Below, piece by piece: positions 10,127-18,995 of a stretch of DNA of 64,000 bases. Location of the stretch: the NCBI GenBank assembly GCA_041752115.1, contig JBGSHS010000211.1, positions 1 to 64,000 on the forward strand, in the 5' to 3' direction. The notes below the pieces were generated by a model, which ran no database searches, was not told the origin of the DNA, and saw nothing but the letters and a program-made list of their open reading frames with translations. Position 1 is the stretch's first letter. Each line of letters starts with the position of its first letter. The position numbers and the translations under genes were made by a program. The stretch is from JAJRVM01 sp041752115 (GTDB lineage Bacteria; Planctomycetota; Planctomycetia; Pirellulales; Pirellulaceae).

Positions 10127-10666
10127 TCACCACACGGCGCTCGCATCTTTGGCCGATATCACGTGCACCGTGTGCGAAGCGTAGTCAGTCTCAGGGAATT
10201 CACGTAAGAGCGAGAGCTTGAAAGCCACCTTGTTGCCCACAGGAAGCTGGTAGGAGTACTGGGCCGATTGTCCGGAGTCGATGAGCTGTCCGTCGGCATG
10301 GTAGTACTCGACGGCAAGTGCGACATCCTTCCAGTTGAGTGGACTCGTGTTCTGTAAGTACCCTGTCACGACGACAGTCGGGCCAGCCTGGGTCTCTCCG
10401 AACGACACGCTGGACTGGAGGACCTTGATCTGACTGGCGTAAGGCTGAAACGCTTCGCCACGATCAAACGTCCGTTGGAATGCCAGACCGAAAACAATGA
10501 AGAGGATAGTCAGGGGCACAATCAGGACCAAGACAATGACGCCTGGATGATAGAGGGCCATCGAAAGCTTATCTTGCCAATGCTGGCAATAAGGGCACTT
10601 TCTCGCGTCGGCGGCAATTTCCCTGCGGCACATCCCGCAGGTCTTATGCTGATTCAGATCCACCAT
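10127..10666 (-). CDS. Zinc-ribbon membrane protein (FxLD/DUF3426-like architecture)
   Basis: Starting at ATG 10666 (GGGGGTGG upstream), the 179-residue protein opens with a zinc ribbon, CGMCRREIAADARKCPYC (two CxxC knuckles at residues about 10-27). One transmembrane helix follows at about 39-62 (VIVLVLIVPLTILFIVFGLA). The rest is an exported beta-sandwich of about 110 residues with VVVTGYLQNTSPLNWKDVAL, the 'extra-cytoplasmic Ig-like' pattern seen in DUF3426/FxLYD-type proteins. The ribbon would be cytoplasmic and the sandwich periplasmic. Function is unknown; such proteins are thought to sense or scaffold at the membrane. It is a lone gene converging with the upstream plus-strand gene. Confidence 0.7.
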   Translation of the reverse strand: MVDLNQHKTCGMCRREIAADARKCPYCQHWQDKLSMALYHPGVIVLVLIVPLTILFIVFGLAFQRTFDRGEAFQPYASQIKVLQSSVSFGETQAGPTVVVTGYLQNTSPLNWKDVALAVEYYHADGQLIDSGQSAQYSYQLPVGNKVAFKLSLLREFPETDYASHTVHVISAKDASAVW

Positions 10667-10855
10667 ACTTCCACCCCCAATGAGTGTCATGGATTTCAGG
10701 TGTTCGATGTAGTCGTGTGCTGTGCGCACGTGCCTCCATTCGTTACCAGAATGGCCCTGACATTTGCTCACAAGTGACACGCGAGTACAAGAGCAAGTCC
10801 TGACAATTTCCTTCGAGGTCCTGATGGCCGCCTACGTGGAGCATGCTTCCTGCAC

Positions 10856-11200
10856 ATGTCCAGCTTGACTCTGCGAGCACGATTCTGCGGCAGCCTCTTG
10901 GGACTCGCATGGGGCGACGCGTTGGGAGCTCCGCAGGAAGGAGGTCTGCTGGAAAGACTGCTGTGGCGTTGCATCACGTTGGGCACCCCGTCCGTACTGC
11001 GTTGGACGGACGACACCCAGATGTCCTTGGACTTGGCCGAATCCCTGGTGGCCAGAGGCGCGGTGGAGCCGGACGAGCCGGCCCGGCGGTTTGCGCGGAG
11101 TTATCGCTGAAGCCGAGGGTATGGTCCGGTGCCGCCAGGGTCTTGAAGCGCATCCGCCGGGGTAAGGTCCCTGAATCGCCGGTTCGACCAATCTCACGCG
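10856..11200 (+). pseudogene. Decayed ADP-ribosylglycohydrolase (DraG-like) gene
   Basis: The first 84 codons read as a DraG/ARH N-terminus: FCGSLLGLAWGDALGAP and RWTDDTQMSLDLAESLVARG, the latter holding the TDDT metal-binding motif. The frame stops at TGA 11108-11110, where the family has WSRGYGPGAARVLKRIRRG. The DNA just beyond still encodes SRGYGP in frame 2 and then GAARVLKRIRRGK in a different frame. The lesions are thus a TGG-to-TGA nonsense change and a single-base loss near 11131. Nothing homologous is visible after about 11200. The active-site C-terminal motifs are lost, so the gene is dead. Confidence 0.8.
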
Positions 11201-11762
11201 AGTGGCCCCCAGCCATATCGCTCCGCTGAAGCCGAAACTGAACCACCACTGCTTCAAGCTACTGCGCCATCAGCCGAATGAACTAAGGCAAAGCCCCAGG
11301 TGGAAGATGGTGTGCATCCGGAACGACATACCTGTCGAGCAAAGATAGACTCAAAGGCGATCACAACGCGATCTCCGCTGCCGCAAGATCTTGTCGTTCT
11401 GAGAGATCGAGAGATCGCACGCGGAAAGCCAGAGCAGTTGAACGTTACCTGGCGCAGGCGGTGCGAGCGGGTGAATCCGATTCCAGTGTGCACAAAACGG
11501 TGAGAACGCTACCGCGTTTGGCGCAAGAAGTCCCGCCCACTGGCGAGAATCGTGCAGTCTCTGCATACGGACGACGAGAGCCAGACTGCCGAGGTTTCGC
11601 CCTGCTCATCCGCCGTTCTTCCACTGGCACCTGCCGGGCACCGTACCAGGCGACCTTTCCAATCAGCGAACACGGGTACGAAGCGCGGCATACGGCCGGA
11701 GAAGATCCTGCAGCGCTCGTTGTGTGTCCCACATAATATCTGAAGGTACTGGAGACTTTCGC
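11201..11762. other. Gene-free stretch
   Basis: No reading frame here has coding character, a plausible ribosome site or a recognisable motif. It probably holds the unrecognisable rest of the DraG-like gene and the promoter of the BON-domain gene at 11763. Confidence 0.5.
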
Positions 11763-12134
11763 ATGAACGGGCTGATCGATAAACCCACAAGTTCCATTGA
11801 GTATTCCACTGAGTCGCCGGTTACGCCGCAGCGGCCCGCGGCATGCGACAGCTATGTCGTCCCGCTCCAGCATGCTCAGCCCGAGGAATTGGAGCGACGA
11901 GTCTGGAATTTCCTGCACCACCGTCAGGTGGAATCTGTCGACCTACTGCATATCAACCACTTCGGTGGAGGCGTGATTCGTATCCGCGGGTGTGCCGAAT
12001 CCAGATACTCCAAGTGGTTAATTATCAACTGCTGTCAACGGGTCGCGGGCGTCCGCCGCGTCGTCGACCAAATCCGAGTGGGAAAGACAGCCCAGCATAC
12101 TCCCATGCGTGAGACACGACCCTTATGCCAATAA
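11763..12134 (+). CDS. BON-domain protein
   Basis: A 123-residue soluble protein from ATG 11763. After a polar, Pro/Ser-rich N-terminal 40 residues comes one BON domain (about 43-107): an opening helix (ELERRVWNFLHHRQV), a strand, GGGVIRIRGCAES with the typical 'G-x-V-x-L-x-G' turn, a second helix, and VAGVRRVVDQIRV. BON domains bind phospholipid or cluster in stress, osmolarity and channel proteins. No signal peptide is visible, so it is probably cytoplasmic, as in many planctomycete single-BON proteins. The following gene starts 17 bases downstream and may be cotranscribed. Confidence 0.7.
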   Translation: MNGLIDKPTSSIEYSTESPVTPQRPAACDSYVVPLQHAQPEELERRVWNFLHHRQVESVDLLHINHFGGGVIRIRGCAESRYSKWLIINCCQRVAGVRRVVDQIRVGKTAQHTPMRETRPLCQ

Positions 12135-12151
12135 ATTGAGGTCTCTCTTTC

Positions 12152-12484
12152 ATGATCACGACTGCCCACTCATGTACTGGTCGTTCTGTTTGGGACAGGA
12201 AAACGGCTCAGGATTCTCCGGGCCAGCAACTGCGTAATCTGCTATCGGAGATTCAGGACACCATCGATCATACCAGCGGTGGTCAGCACCGAGGGGATAA
12301 GCTGCAGAAGTTGATCCGCTGCGCAGAGCATCTTGAGGGGGACGCGGCCCAGATGCTGGTGGATGCGATCGGTGTGGGAGAGCTTTTTGCGAGTACCTAC
12401 TTCGAAGATTTTCTTACGCCTCCGTCCGCCTGGGATGAGTTTGGCTGGCGGGTGTCGCTGGTCGCGTCCTCCGGCCGCTATTGA
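12152..12484 (+). CDS. Small hypothetical protein downstream of BON protein
   Basis: A 110-residue acidic protein, ATG 12152 with GAGG about nine bases upstream. It is soluble, helical and has a centre rich in charged residues (SEIQDTIDHTSGGQHRGDKL), then a helical LIRCAEHLEGDAAQMLVDAI and an aromatic tail. It is not a family I recognise. The 17-base spacing from the BON-domain gene suggests a two-gene unit. No function is proposed. Confidence 0.5.
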   Translation: MITTAHSCTGRSVWDRKTAQDSPGQQLRNLLSEIQDTIDHTSGGQHRGDKLQKLIRCAEHLEGDAAQMLVDAIGVGELFASTYFEDFLTPPSAWDEFGWRVSLVASSGRY

Positions 12485-12650
12485 AGTCCGCCTGCGCAAT
12501 AGGCCGTCGCCCGCAGAACCGTAAACCGGCAAACTAATTGCCCCGGAAGCGGATACCCTGCTCTGCTTCCCGTCCGAGGCGGCCACCCACTTCCCGCCGT
12601 CGTTACGAATCACTCACCGCGTCACAATGTCCAGGGCAAGTTGTCTCTCA

Positions 12651-12688
12651 CGGAGGCACAGAGACACGGAGGCACAGAGACACGGAGG
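12651..12688 (+). repeat. 16-bp tandem repeat CGGAGGCACAGAGACA
   Basis: Two full copies and part of a third follow each other without a gap. The unit is a common planctomycete intergenic microsatellite-like motif. No gene crosses it. Confidence 0.8.
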
Positions 12689-13038
12689 GAGGGGCGCGGA
12701 GCGAAGGGGCGAAACTTGCCGAGAAATCGCTAACCGCTCTTATCTATTTCTGTAACTTCCGGGCCGAGACCCGGAAGGAGTCGGAAACATCGGAAGCAGA
12801 CACCCTGCCCCTAACTGTGGCCCGTCACCGCCACTGGCACAAAAGCACGGCTCTATGCCCGAACGACGGTGCAAACGTGAGTTAACTGCTGCCAAAGGGC
12901 ACCCGTGCGGAATCTGCGCCGCCGCGAAAACTGTGGCAACTGTCGTGCGACATGTGCTTGATCACGGGCTGACCTTTCGACGACTGTAAGGTGTCAGGCT
13001 CGCTTGACAAAGGCAACCGTTCACGGTCCGCCACAGGC

Positions 13039-13084
13039 GCTTTTTGCTCCGCGAAAGTAGCGAATCTTTCGCGGAGCGAAAGGC
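13039..13084. repeat. Long palindromic element (GCTCCGCGAAAG stem)
   Basis: GCTCCGCGAAAG at 13046-13057 and its exact inverse CTTTCGCGGAGC at 13066-13077 enclose an 8-base loop, TAGCGAAT. With wobble pairs the stem extends to about 19 pairs (13039-13084). There is no T-run behind it, so it is not an ordinary terminator. It looks like a REP-type palindrome, a transcript-end hairpin or a non-autonomous mobile repeat. Confidence 0.8.
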
Positions 13085-13467
13085 GACATTCTGTGCCAAC
13101 TCGCGGCCAAATCAACGTCATTCTGTGAACGCTTTCTGACAATGTGACATCCGCGGAATTGAAAGCTAGAGTTCCAATGCGTCTTAGTTCCAAGCGAATG
13201 ACGCATACTATCGCAACACTAGTAGTCACTTCGATCTTCTTCTCAGTATTTCTGGTTTCTGCCTCGACGCTAGTCCTCAAAGAAATGCAACGTCGGTCTT
13301 CCTTGTGCCGCCGCGATATGCGAGCCAAGAGGCTGTTGCATTAGTCTCTTCTTACCTCCAGTCGTCCTTTCTTCGCTACATCACGGGAATCCATGGTAGC
13401 TTGTGGATTTCCCTCCGGTCGTCTACCTGAGAATCTCACCGGCTACGTAACTTCTCGAGGTGTTTCC

Positions 13468-16400
13468 ATGCGAGTTTCTCGATGGTCGAGTCATTGCGGG
13501 ATGGCCATAAGTAAGTCTCCTCGACGGAGCAAGACACCCAAAACGCGGAACGTTGCGTGGTGGGCCGGTTTCTGTTCCCTTCCAAAAAAGACCGCTGGCT
13601 CCCGCCAGTTGCATTCGCGGTCTTGCAGACTGGAGTTTCTGGAGGAGCGGCAACTCATGTCTGCAGCGCCCTGGGTTGCCGCTACTACGTACGATTCTGC
13701 CGCGTCAGCGATCGTCATCACGTTCTCTGAGGCAATGAGTGCCTCGGGTGCTACCGACGCCAGCAATTACCGCGTGGAGACGGCAGGGGGAAGTACGATA
13801 CCGATCGGCAGCGTGACGCTGGAGCAGGGTGGAGCCAGGGCACTGGTACGACTCGCAAGTCCTCCGACGCCGGGTTCCGTTTACACACTTTTCGTTCGCG
13901 CGGATTGCCTTACGGACCTGGACGGCGCGCCGATTGAGAACAATCTCGATCTGGCCGTCGGTGGAGGAATTCAAATCTTCACCGGTCGGGGCGATGGCAC
14001 GTTCGCGATGCCGGAAACCTACGCGGCTGACAGCCACAACGTAATCACGGGCGACTTCAACGGGGACCGACTGCTGGACTTGGCCACGACCAGCGGTGGC
14101 CAATTGTCGGTGCTGCTCGGAAACGGCAAGGGAGGCTTCTCAACTCCCGTGGTGACCGCGGTCTCTCTCACGTTGGATTCCATGAGCACGGGAGATTTCA
14201 ATAAGGACGGCAAGCTCGATCTGGTGTACGTCAAGAACACGGTTGGCGCTTCCGTCCTTCTTGGCCAAGGCAACGGCAGTTTCCTTCAAGAGACCAGTTA
14301 CGCCACGGGCGGCAGCCCTTATGGTGTGAGCGTGGCTGACTACAACGTGGACGGAAACCTTGATCTTGCGGTTGCCTGCTTCAACGGGGGAGTGTCCGTG
14401 CTACTCGGCAATGGCAGTGGAGGGTTTTCTGAACGCCACGACTACTCCGCGGGGATCTGCCCTGAGACCATTGCTAACGCTGACTTCAACGGCGACGGCT
14501 GCACGGACATCGTCGTGACGAATATTAATTGGCCGCGCGGCATTTCTGTGCTGATGAATAACGGCAACGGCACGTTTTCGTCTCCCCGACTATACGAATT
14601 CGGGAATCCCATTGGGCGGCTCGCCGTGGGGGATTTCAATAATGATGGACGGTTGGACGTCGTTGCTGCGCACAACAGTAACCAAGTTTCTGTCCTATTG
14701 AACAGTGTCGCCAGCCCTGGGAACTTCCTGTCCCCATTGACCATCACGGTGAGTGGCATGGCCACGAACTGGAACGACCACCACAACATGCAGGTGGGGG
14801 ACATCAACAATGATGGCCGGGCCGATCTGGTATTTACCGCGGAAGGCACGCTGTTCGCGGCGTTGGGCAACGGGAACGGCACATTTTCTACGCCCACGGT
14901 TCTTGGCGGCGGGTCTCACGTGGTGCTGGGGAATTTCAACCCACTCAGGCAAGTCGGAACGGTGACCGTGCCTACCGACCTGGTGAACTTCGTAGTACCC
15001 AAGGACGGCATTCTATACGTCAGTTGCATCGCTCACGAGGCTGGCGCGACGAGCGAATTTGGAGTTGGAACTGGCGACACTTCCCTGCGCACCGTGCTGA
15101 CGGATACGTCAGGCAGCACTGCGGAGGTCGCCTACGGCCCCGTCCGAGGTGGGGATACCCTGCACTTCTTCGTGCGAACACAATGGGGCCCCAGCTATTA
15201 CGCATCCACTCTGGCAACTGACTTCCCGGCTATCGAAGCATTCACCGATCGTGACAATAGCCTCGGTTTGGGTGGAGCCATCCTTCGCCAGACCGGCACA
15301 AACACCTGGCTCCTCTCTTGTGATGATGCTGCATCTGGCGACGATGACGACAACGACCTGGTCTTCCAGTTACGCATTGGCCTGCCGAACACACCGCCGG
15401 CGGCAAGCAGCGACAGCTATACCACGAACGAGGATGCTTTGCTGACGACCGCTGCGAGCGTGCTTGCCAATGACTGCGACGTGGACGGCAATGCACTCAC
15501 CGCCAAGCTCGTCACCGGCCCGGCACACGGCAGCCTGATGCTCCATGCCAACGGCACGTTTAGCTACACGCCGGCCGCCAACTACCATGGTACCGACACC
15601 TTCACCTACGTGGCCAACGACGGCCAGGCCAACTCGAATGTGGCCACCGTCACGCTTGTTGTCACTCCAGTCAACGATCCCCCGCTGGCCACGAACGACC
15701 AGTACGTGACCAATGAAGACCAACTGCTGGCGGCCGCTGTCGGTGTGCTTGCCAATGACTGCGACTTGGACGGCAATGCGCTCACCGCCAAGCTCGTCAC
15801 CGGCCCGACGCAAGGTAGCCTGATGCTCCATGCCAACGGCACGTTTAGCTACACGCCGGCCGCCAACTACCATGGTACCGACACCTTCACCTACGTGGCC
15901 AACGACGGCCAGGCCGACTCGAATGTGGCCACCGTCACGCTTGTTGTCACTCCAGTCAACGATCCCCCGCTGGCCACGAACGACCAGTACCGGTCGCTGA
16001 AGAACAAGCCACTGCGAGTCGATGCCGTTTCAGGCGTCCTGAGAAATGATTGCGATTCCGATGGCGATCGCCTCTCCGTCGTTCTCGTGACTGGCCCCAC
16101 ACATGGCAGATTGACGCTCAATACGGACGGGTCATTCACTTTTGGCCCCCAACTGCACTACGTGGGAATTGACCACTTTCAGTATCGGGTAAGCGACGGC
16201 AAGAACAGGTCAAACATTGCCACCGTCACAATCACCCTGGACCACGACAACGGCAAAGCTGCACCCGCCAAGGCGGCCGATTTCGGCTGCGACTTGGCCG
16301 TTGTCAATACTGATCCGCAGAGCATCGCCGCTCCGCCTGCTCAGGGTAGCCTGCGGGTGAAAGGCGTTCCTTCCGCAGAATCAGCCCGACGACGTAACAA

Positions 16401-16653
16401 CGGCGCCCTGACCAGCTTGTGCGACGATCCACTGAAGAAGTCCCGCTGTGATATCGTGCCACGGCCTGAATCACATGCCATTGAAGAGAACAGACCTGAT
16501 CTAAACTCCGCCATCAGCGCCTTGGCAAGCCGCTTCGCGGACTGCACGCGTTGGGGAATCGACAACCACTTCCAATCAAGAGTTGAAGACCTGTTTGCCC
16601 AGTGGGACTCCGACCCGCTTGAACTGCTGAGTGTCGCTGAATTGGGCATCTGA
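13468..16653 (+). CDS. Large exported FG-GAP/VCBS and cadherin-like repeat protein
   Basis: A 1061-residue protein from ATG 13468. The N-terminus has a long basic lead then LEFLEERQLMSA, the planctomycete LEPR-XLL-type motif found at the start of giant surface proteins. A short Ig/SwmB-like domain (about 65-165) is followed by FG-GAP/VCBS repeats (about 170-490) with the calcium-binding pattern DFNGDGxxDxV, as in ADFNGDGCTDIVV. An acidic beta domain comes next (DDAASGDDDDNDLVF). Then come three cadherin-like/Ig-tandem modules (about 640-930) with VNDPPLATNDQY linkers; the first two are nearly identical at DNA level (285-bp period from 15391). It is likely secreted or cell-surface, binding calcium, with adhesive or matrix role. 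The last 120 residues are polar and not recognised. Confidence 0.85.
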   Translation: MRVSRWSSHCGMAISKSPRRSKTPKTRNVAWWAGFCSLPKKTAGSRQLHSRSCRLEFLEERQLMSAAPWVAATTYDSAASAIVITFSEAMSASGATDASNYRVETAGGSTIPIGSVTLEQGGARALVRLASPPTPGSVYTLFVRADCLTDLDGAPIENNLDLAVGGGIQIFTGRGDGTFAMPETYAADSHNVITGDFNGDRLLDLATTSGGQLSVLLGNGKGGFSTPVVTAVSLTLDSMSTGDFNKDGKLDLVYVKNTVGASVLLGQGNGSFLQETSYATGGSPYGVSVADYNVDGNLDLAVACFNGGVSVLLGNGSGGFSERHDYSAGICPETIANADFNGDGCTDIVVTNINWPRGISVLMNNGNGTFSSPRLYEFGNPIGRLAVGDFNNDGRLDVVAAHNSNQVSVLLNSVASPGNFLSPLTITVSGMATNWNDHHNMQVGDINNDGRADLVFTAEGTLFAALGNGNGTFSTPTVLGGGSHVVLGNFNPLRQVGTVTVPTDLVNFVVPKDGILYVSCIAHEAGATSEFGVGTGDTSLRTVLTDTSGSTAEVAYGPVRGGDTLHFFVRTQWGPSYYASTLATDFPAIEAFTDRDNSLGLGGAILRQTGTNTWLLSCDDAASGDDDDNDLVFQLRIGLPNTPPAASSDSYTTNEDALLTTAASVLANDCDVDGNALTAKLVTGPAHGSLMLHANGTFSYTPAANYHGTDTFTYVANDGQANSNVATVTLVVTPVNDPPLATNDQYVTNEDQLLAAAVGVLANDCDLDGNALTAKLVTGPTQGSLMLHANGTFSYTPAANYHGTDTFTYVANDGQADSNVATVTLVVTPVNDPPLATNDQYRSLKNKPLRVDAVSGVLRNDCDSDGDRLSVVLVTGPTHGRLTLNTDGSFTFGPQLHYVGIDHFQYRVSDGKNRSNIATVTITLDHDNGKAAPAKAADFGCDLAVVNTDPQSIAAPPAQGSLRVKGVPSAESARRRNNGALTSLCDDPLKKSRCDIVPRPESHAIEENRPDLNSAISALASRFADCTRWGIDNHFQSRVEDLFAQWDSDPLELLSVAELGI
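15391..15960 (+). repeat. 285-bp tandem duplication inside the cadherin-like region
   Basis: The bases from about 15391 to 15675 recur almost unchanged at 15676-15960 (offset 285 bp = 95 codons), for example CCCGCTGGCCACGAACGACC at 15681 and 15966. The third module (15961-16245) is clearly diverged. The near-identity points to a recent duplication or gene conversion. Confidence 0.8.
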
Positions 16654-16870
16654 CTCGCTTGGTAATCTGTCGTCAGCCCCGCAAGCTGACCCCGACAATA
16701 GAGCCCCGAACCGCCCCGAGAGCAGACGCCCTGCCAGTGACCACCCTGTCATAACAGTGACAACAACCGGGCATGCGAGCAGTACTGCGTCGGACGCCAT
16801 TCATCGCCTGCGGTGGGCGGATGGTGAGGATGCAATCGACATGTGAGAGACGATAGCAAAAGAGCTCACG

Positions 16871-16957
16871 GCCAAGGCGCAAAGACGCCAAGCCAAGGCG
16901 ACAACGGCCGGGAGGAATCAGACTGTCTGATTTCGTGTCTGATTTCGTGTCAGAATC
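16871..16957 (+). repeat. Intergenic repeat fragments (GGCGCAAAGACGCCAAG, TCTGATTTCGTG x2)
   Basis: The region between the FG-GAP gene and the HEAT gene (16654-16983) has no gene. It shows the CCAAGGCGCAAAGACGCC element, related in inverted sense to the one at 4834-4866, and a 12-base direct repeat TCTGATTTCGTG at 16926-16949. Confidence 0.6.
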
Positions 16958-16983
16958 ATGGGCCTCTCCCAGAGGCTCTGTTC

Positions 16984-18423
16984 CTACCGAAATACGCTGG
17001 CATTCTCCACGATGTACTTCCGCAGGAGAACCTCGCGACCATTGTCGTCCTTGAAGAAGTGGAATTCGATCGAATCGAAGGGACGGTCCTGCCTCTTGGC
17101 AATTTTCGCCAACTGGCAACGCCGCTGGGCATGATCCTCGCTTGGCGGAATCGATCCAAACAGTAGAACAGCTGCTTCCAGCAATTGCCTGTCGATGTCG
17201 GCGCCGATCGCATGCAATCCGTCAATAGCGTCGCGCCAGTGGTCCCCGCTGCAGTTGACGAAATACTGCGGGAACCCTCCGTTCTTCACTTCATCGATAA
17301 GCATTCTCACTGCCAGAACGTTCCGCTGTATGTCTGATAGGCGGCCCCAATCGATCTGATGCAACTTGCTCCAGAACGCCGCTTGCGTCGGATCGTCAAG
17401 CCCCGCGGCCAGAACTTTGGCCATGGCTGCCTTTTCTCGAACTCTCCGCGACGGATGCGTCAGTCCTCGCTCGACCTCCTCCATGCCGCGTTTCGATTTC
17501 AGTGTGGCGAGCATGAGCAGCGTTTCCCCAACCACCGTATCGTCTGGGTGTTTCGTAGCCTTGCCCTCCAGTTCAGAGAGGATGCCCAGTAAGACTACTT
17601 CTGGCAAGGTCACGTTTGCTTCGCGGAGGGCTTGGAGTACGTAGTGCAGGTTCTCCTGTCCGGCTACGAGCCGTGTCGGGTCCGTGAGTACGGCAACGGC
17701 CCGATCGTGATCGAGCGCGAGTAGGCAACGAGCGGCCCTGTCGGCTCCCAAATCGATCCGACGAAACGCGAGAGGAAGCACACCATCGAAAACGATGCGG
17801 CGAAACGTCTCAGATGCTCGACCAGCGTTTGTCGCTTTCAGAATACCGCGCAACACCCCGCTGCGAACGTGGTCGTCGTCCTCCTTCAGGATCTGCGCCA
17901 CGGGACCTGCCGCCTGATCGCTGCCAATCGACCCGAGCAGAAACGCCACCCGATACCGAATGTCATCATTCCCATCCGCCAGCAGCGGACAGACAACAGA
18001 AACGGCCTCGGCCGGAGCGAATTCTCCCAGGCAGATGAGCACGCCTTCGAGCGGCTCATATATCGTCCCCAAAATCCCCCTTTTCTGGTTACCACCACGA
18101 AACCGAGCGTCGCCGACGGCAGAGAGCAGCGCGGGCACAACACGATGCCCCGCAGCCCTGATCGCGCGACAAGGGATACCGAATTGATCCGCATCTTCCA
18201 GCAGCAGCTCCACCAGGTGTTCGGGAGATTCGGTCGCCAGTCGCCGGACCATGTCGTCGCGTTTGGCTAATTCCTCTTCCAAGTTGCAGGAAGCATTCGG
18301 GTCCCGCACGTATTCCAAGAACCCGAAGCCCCGCGAGTTGCTCTGGCGGCGCCAGAACCAGTAAGCGGCTAAAGCGACGGCTAAGAGCATCAGTAGGATG
18401 AAGACAAGGACGATGTATTGCAT
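16984..18423 (-). CDS. Membrane-anchored HEAT-like repeat protein with DUF4375 domain
   Basis: A 479-residue protein; ATG 18423 places a transmembrane helix at residues about 3-22 (IVLVFILLMLLAVALAAYWF), followed by a basic stop-transfer stretch, so the bulk is cytoplasmic. Residues about 60-330 are helical hairpins with a HEAT-like rhythm (RYRVAFLLGSIGSDQAAGPV, REKAAMAKVLAAGLDDPT). The C-terminal part matches DUF4375/DMP19: LSDIQRNVLAVRMLIDEVKN, then GGFPQYFVNCSGDHW. HEAT arrays are protein-binding scaffolds; DUF4375 is of unknown function and frequent in polymorphic-toxin immunity neighbourhoods. No toxin gene is visible here, so I make no such claim. A GTG at 18462 would add 13 residues. 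Confidence 0.7.
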   Translation of the reverse strand: MQYIVLVFILLMLLAVALAAYWFWRRQSNSRGFGFLEYVRDPNASCNLEEELAKRDDMVRRLATESPEHLVELLLEDADQFGIPCRAIRAAGHRVVPALLSAVGDARFRGGNQKRGILGTIYEPLEGVLICLGEFAPAEAVSVVCPLLADGNDDIRYRVAFLLGSIGSDQAAGPVAQILKEDDDHVRSGVLRGILKATNAGRASETFRRIVFDGVLPLAFRRIDLGADRAARCLLALDHDRAVAVLTDPTRLVAGQENLHYVLQALREANVTLPEVVLLGILSELEGKATKHPDDTVVGETLLMLATLKSKRGMEEVERGLTHPSRRVREKAAMAKVLAAGLDDPTQAAFWSKLHQIDWGRLSDIQRNVLAVRMLIDEVKNGGFPQYFVNCSGDHWRDAIDGLHAIGADIDRQLLEAAVLLFGSIPPSEDHAQRRCQLAKIAKRQDRPFDSIEFHFFKDDNGREVLLRKYIVENASVFR

Positions 18424-18683
18424 GGTATCGGTTCGCAAAACTGCCGCCGGTCCGCCAAACACTTCGTCGTGCTTTCGTCACACCTTATGTGGCGGACGTG
18501 GCACGACTGTCGAACTCCGGCCATCGTGTCGGAATTGACGGGAGCACCTCTCTACCATATCGCTCAACAGCTTCCTTGACCAGCTTCTTACCCCGAGCGC
18601 GGAATTCGGACCAGTTCTGGTCAACTTCGGCTTCTAGCCTGCGACGTTTTCAATTCGTCAATGGGGCCGGCGATGGAGTTTCT

Positions 18684-18905
18684 TCAGCTTGCCCCGCTCT
18701 GTGTTTCGTCATCATTGAGATCACCCAACGGAACCACACGCACGTAGCCCAACAACACAACGGCTGCAATGGCTGCTATAACCGCGACAGAGGCCCACTG
18801 CCGATTGGAGATTCGGTAGAAGAAGTTAGCACCGACGAGGAGCACGGAGCCGTACGTCGCTACGGTACTTACTGAAACTGACATCGCGGTACGCTGTCTA
18901 GCCAT
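18684..18905 (-). CDS. Small two-helix membrane protein
   Basis: A 73-residue frame with two hydrophobic helices, at about 15-30 and 38-58 (WASVAVIAAIAAVVLLGYVR), and an acidic C-terminal tail. No clear ribosome site is seen before ATG 18905, so the call is moderate to weak. It lies between two other minus-strand genes but with gaps on both sides. No family is recognised. Confidence 0.4.
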   Translation of the reverse strand: MARQRTAMSVSVSTVATYGSVLLVGANFFYRISNRQWASVAVIAAIAAVVLLGYVRVVPLGDLNDDETQSGAS

Positions 18906-18995
18906 CTGCGATCAATATCGACTGCTCCATTATGAGCTTGGCAGGAATCGGTTGTTTGCTGTAACAACGTCTTGGCGTTTCGGTCGCTCCACACC

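Larger units (their letters stand above)
12485..13467. other. Intergenic region with dispersed repeats
   Basis: Almost 1 kb without a supportable gene. It carries the 16-bp direct repeat and the long palindrome described separately. Open frames here (for example 12882-13328 on the minus strand) run through these repeats and lack ribosome sites and normal composition. Confidence 0.55.

Noticed and set aside
12882..13328. 148-codon minus-strand frame
   Set aside because: It runs through the long palindrome and repeat-rich intergenic DNA; the translation (SPFAPRK-type) is that of the dispersed repeat.
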